DNA of 26,512 nt from positions 1 to 26,512 of the IMG/VR virus record IMGVR_UViG_3300044675_004589; one strand, written 5' to 3'. Both the position numbers and the translations under genes were made by a program. How positions within the stretch are numbered: position 1 is the stretch's first letter; every line of letters starts with the position of its first letter. The notes under the pieces were generated by a model. The model did no database searches. It was not told where the DNA came from and saw nothing but the letters and a program-made list of their open reading frames with translations. Positions 26,365 through 26,512 of this stretch are shown here, in pieces. Source of the DNA: a virus.

Positions 26365-26512
26365 TAGAAGATAAAACATTAGTTTTTTGCTGGAACATAC
26401 TTGATAAAATAGAAGTAGGCCAAAAGATATTAATTTCACAATACGCACCAAATAAGCCTGATTTGTTTATTGAGTGCGCTAAAAAATATGCAGATTGTTA
26501 CGGTACTATTTT
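26361..26512 (+). CDS. Hypothetical protein (3' end beyond the window)
   Basis: The frame opens with ATG in an ATGA overlap and stays open for 50 codons to the right edge (MIEDKTLVFCWNILDKIEVG...). The visible part is too short to assign; it contains ECAKKYADCYG. Confidence 0.6.
   Translation, partial: MIEDKTLVFCWNILDKIEVGQKILISQYAPNKPDLFIECAKKYADCYGTI

Noticed and set aside
1-26512. CRISPR array, insertion sequence or integrase/attachment site
   Set aside because: No regularly spaced repeats, transposase motifs, or tyrosine/serine recombinase gene were found on either strand.

Overview
The window is a piece of a double-stranded DNA phage or prophage that infects a member of the Bacteroidota, probably of the Flavobacterium/Cytophaga/Chitinophaga kind. 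The pointers are the A/T-rich sequence, promoters of the Bacteroidota form TTTG-N18/19-TAnnTTTG, A-rich gene leaders instead of Shine-Dalgarno sites, and proteins typical of Bacteroidota phages (DUF3127, DUF6321-like, DUF4373/Lin1244-like, ERF, a RadC-like JAMM protein). No integrase, terminase, portal or capsid gene lies in the window, so prophage and virulent phage cannot be told apart.

Layout. (1) 1-8200, plus strand, late genes: the 3' part of a very large tail fibre with an S74 self-cleaving chaperone, then a tightly overlapping lysis cassette (holin-like protein, membrane-anchored beta protein, coiled-coil inner spanin candidate, lipoprotein outer spanin candidate, second holin-like protein, M15 peptidase endolysin), a free-standing GIY-YIG homing endonuclease, and a calcineurin-like phosphoesterase. 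(2) 8237-19295, minus strand, about 40 small genes. The promoter-distal part (8.2-13.5 kb) is a recombination and DNA-handling operon: DnaA domain IV-like protein, SSB-like DUF3127 protein, HNH protein, RusA resolvase and ERF annealing protein. The promoter-proximal part (13.6-19.3 kb) holds small, often acidic or single-membrane-span proteins of unknown function around one RadC-like protein; it looks like an early host-takeover region. (3) 19296-20422, a noncoding control region of about 1.1 kb between divergent transcription units, with an A/T-rich half, a striking G/T-only tract, C-rich repeats and three palindromes overlapping a textbook promoter. It is the best candidate for a replication origin or switch region. 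(4) 20423-26512, plus strand: a RepL-like winged-helix protein, a zinc ribbon protein, a PD-(D/E)XK-like nuclease, a dATP/dGTP diphosphohydrolase-like protein, four very basic small proteins, a NinB-like protein, a putative small RNA with its own promoter and terminator, a small HTH protein, a DUF4373-like replication protein and a DnaB/RecA-type helicase.

The genes read as a coherent programme. Divergent early transcription starts from the 19.3-20.4 kb region. Leftward units make takeover and recombination proteins, the rightward unit makes replication proteins, and the tail and lysis genes are transcribed late. The most novel-looking element is the putative small RNA at about 23881-23988. 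Its unpaired linker between two hairpins is exactly complementary (15 nt) to the leader of the radC-like gene, and (11-12 nt) to the leaders or start codons of several other leftward early genes, which suggests a phage-encoded antisense regulator. Fourteen small genes that an ORF search with a roughly 60-residue cut-off would miss were found by reading the gaps and are included; most fit the gaps with 1-20 nt overlaps or spacings.
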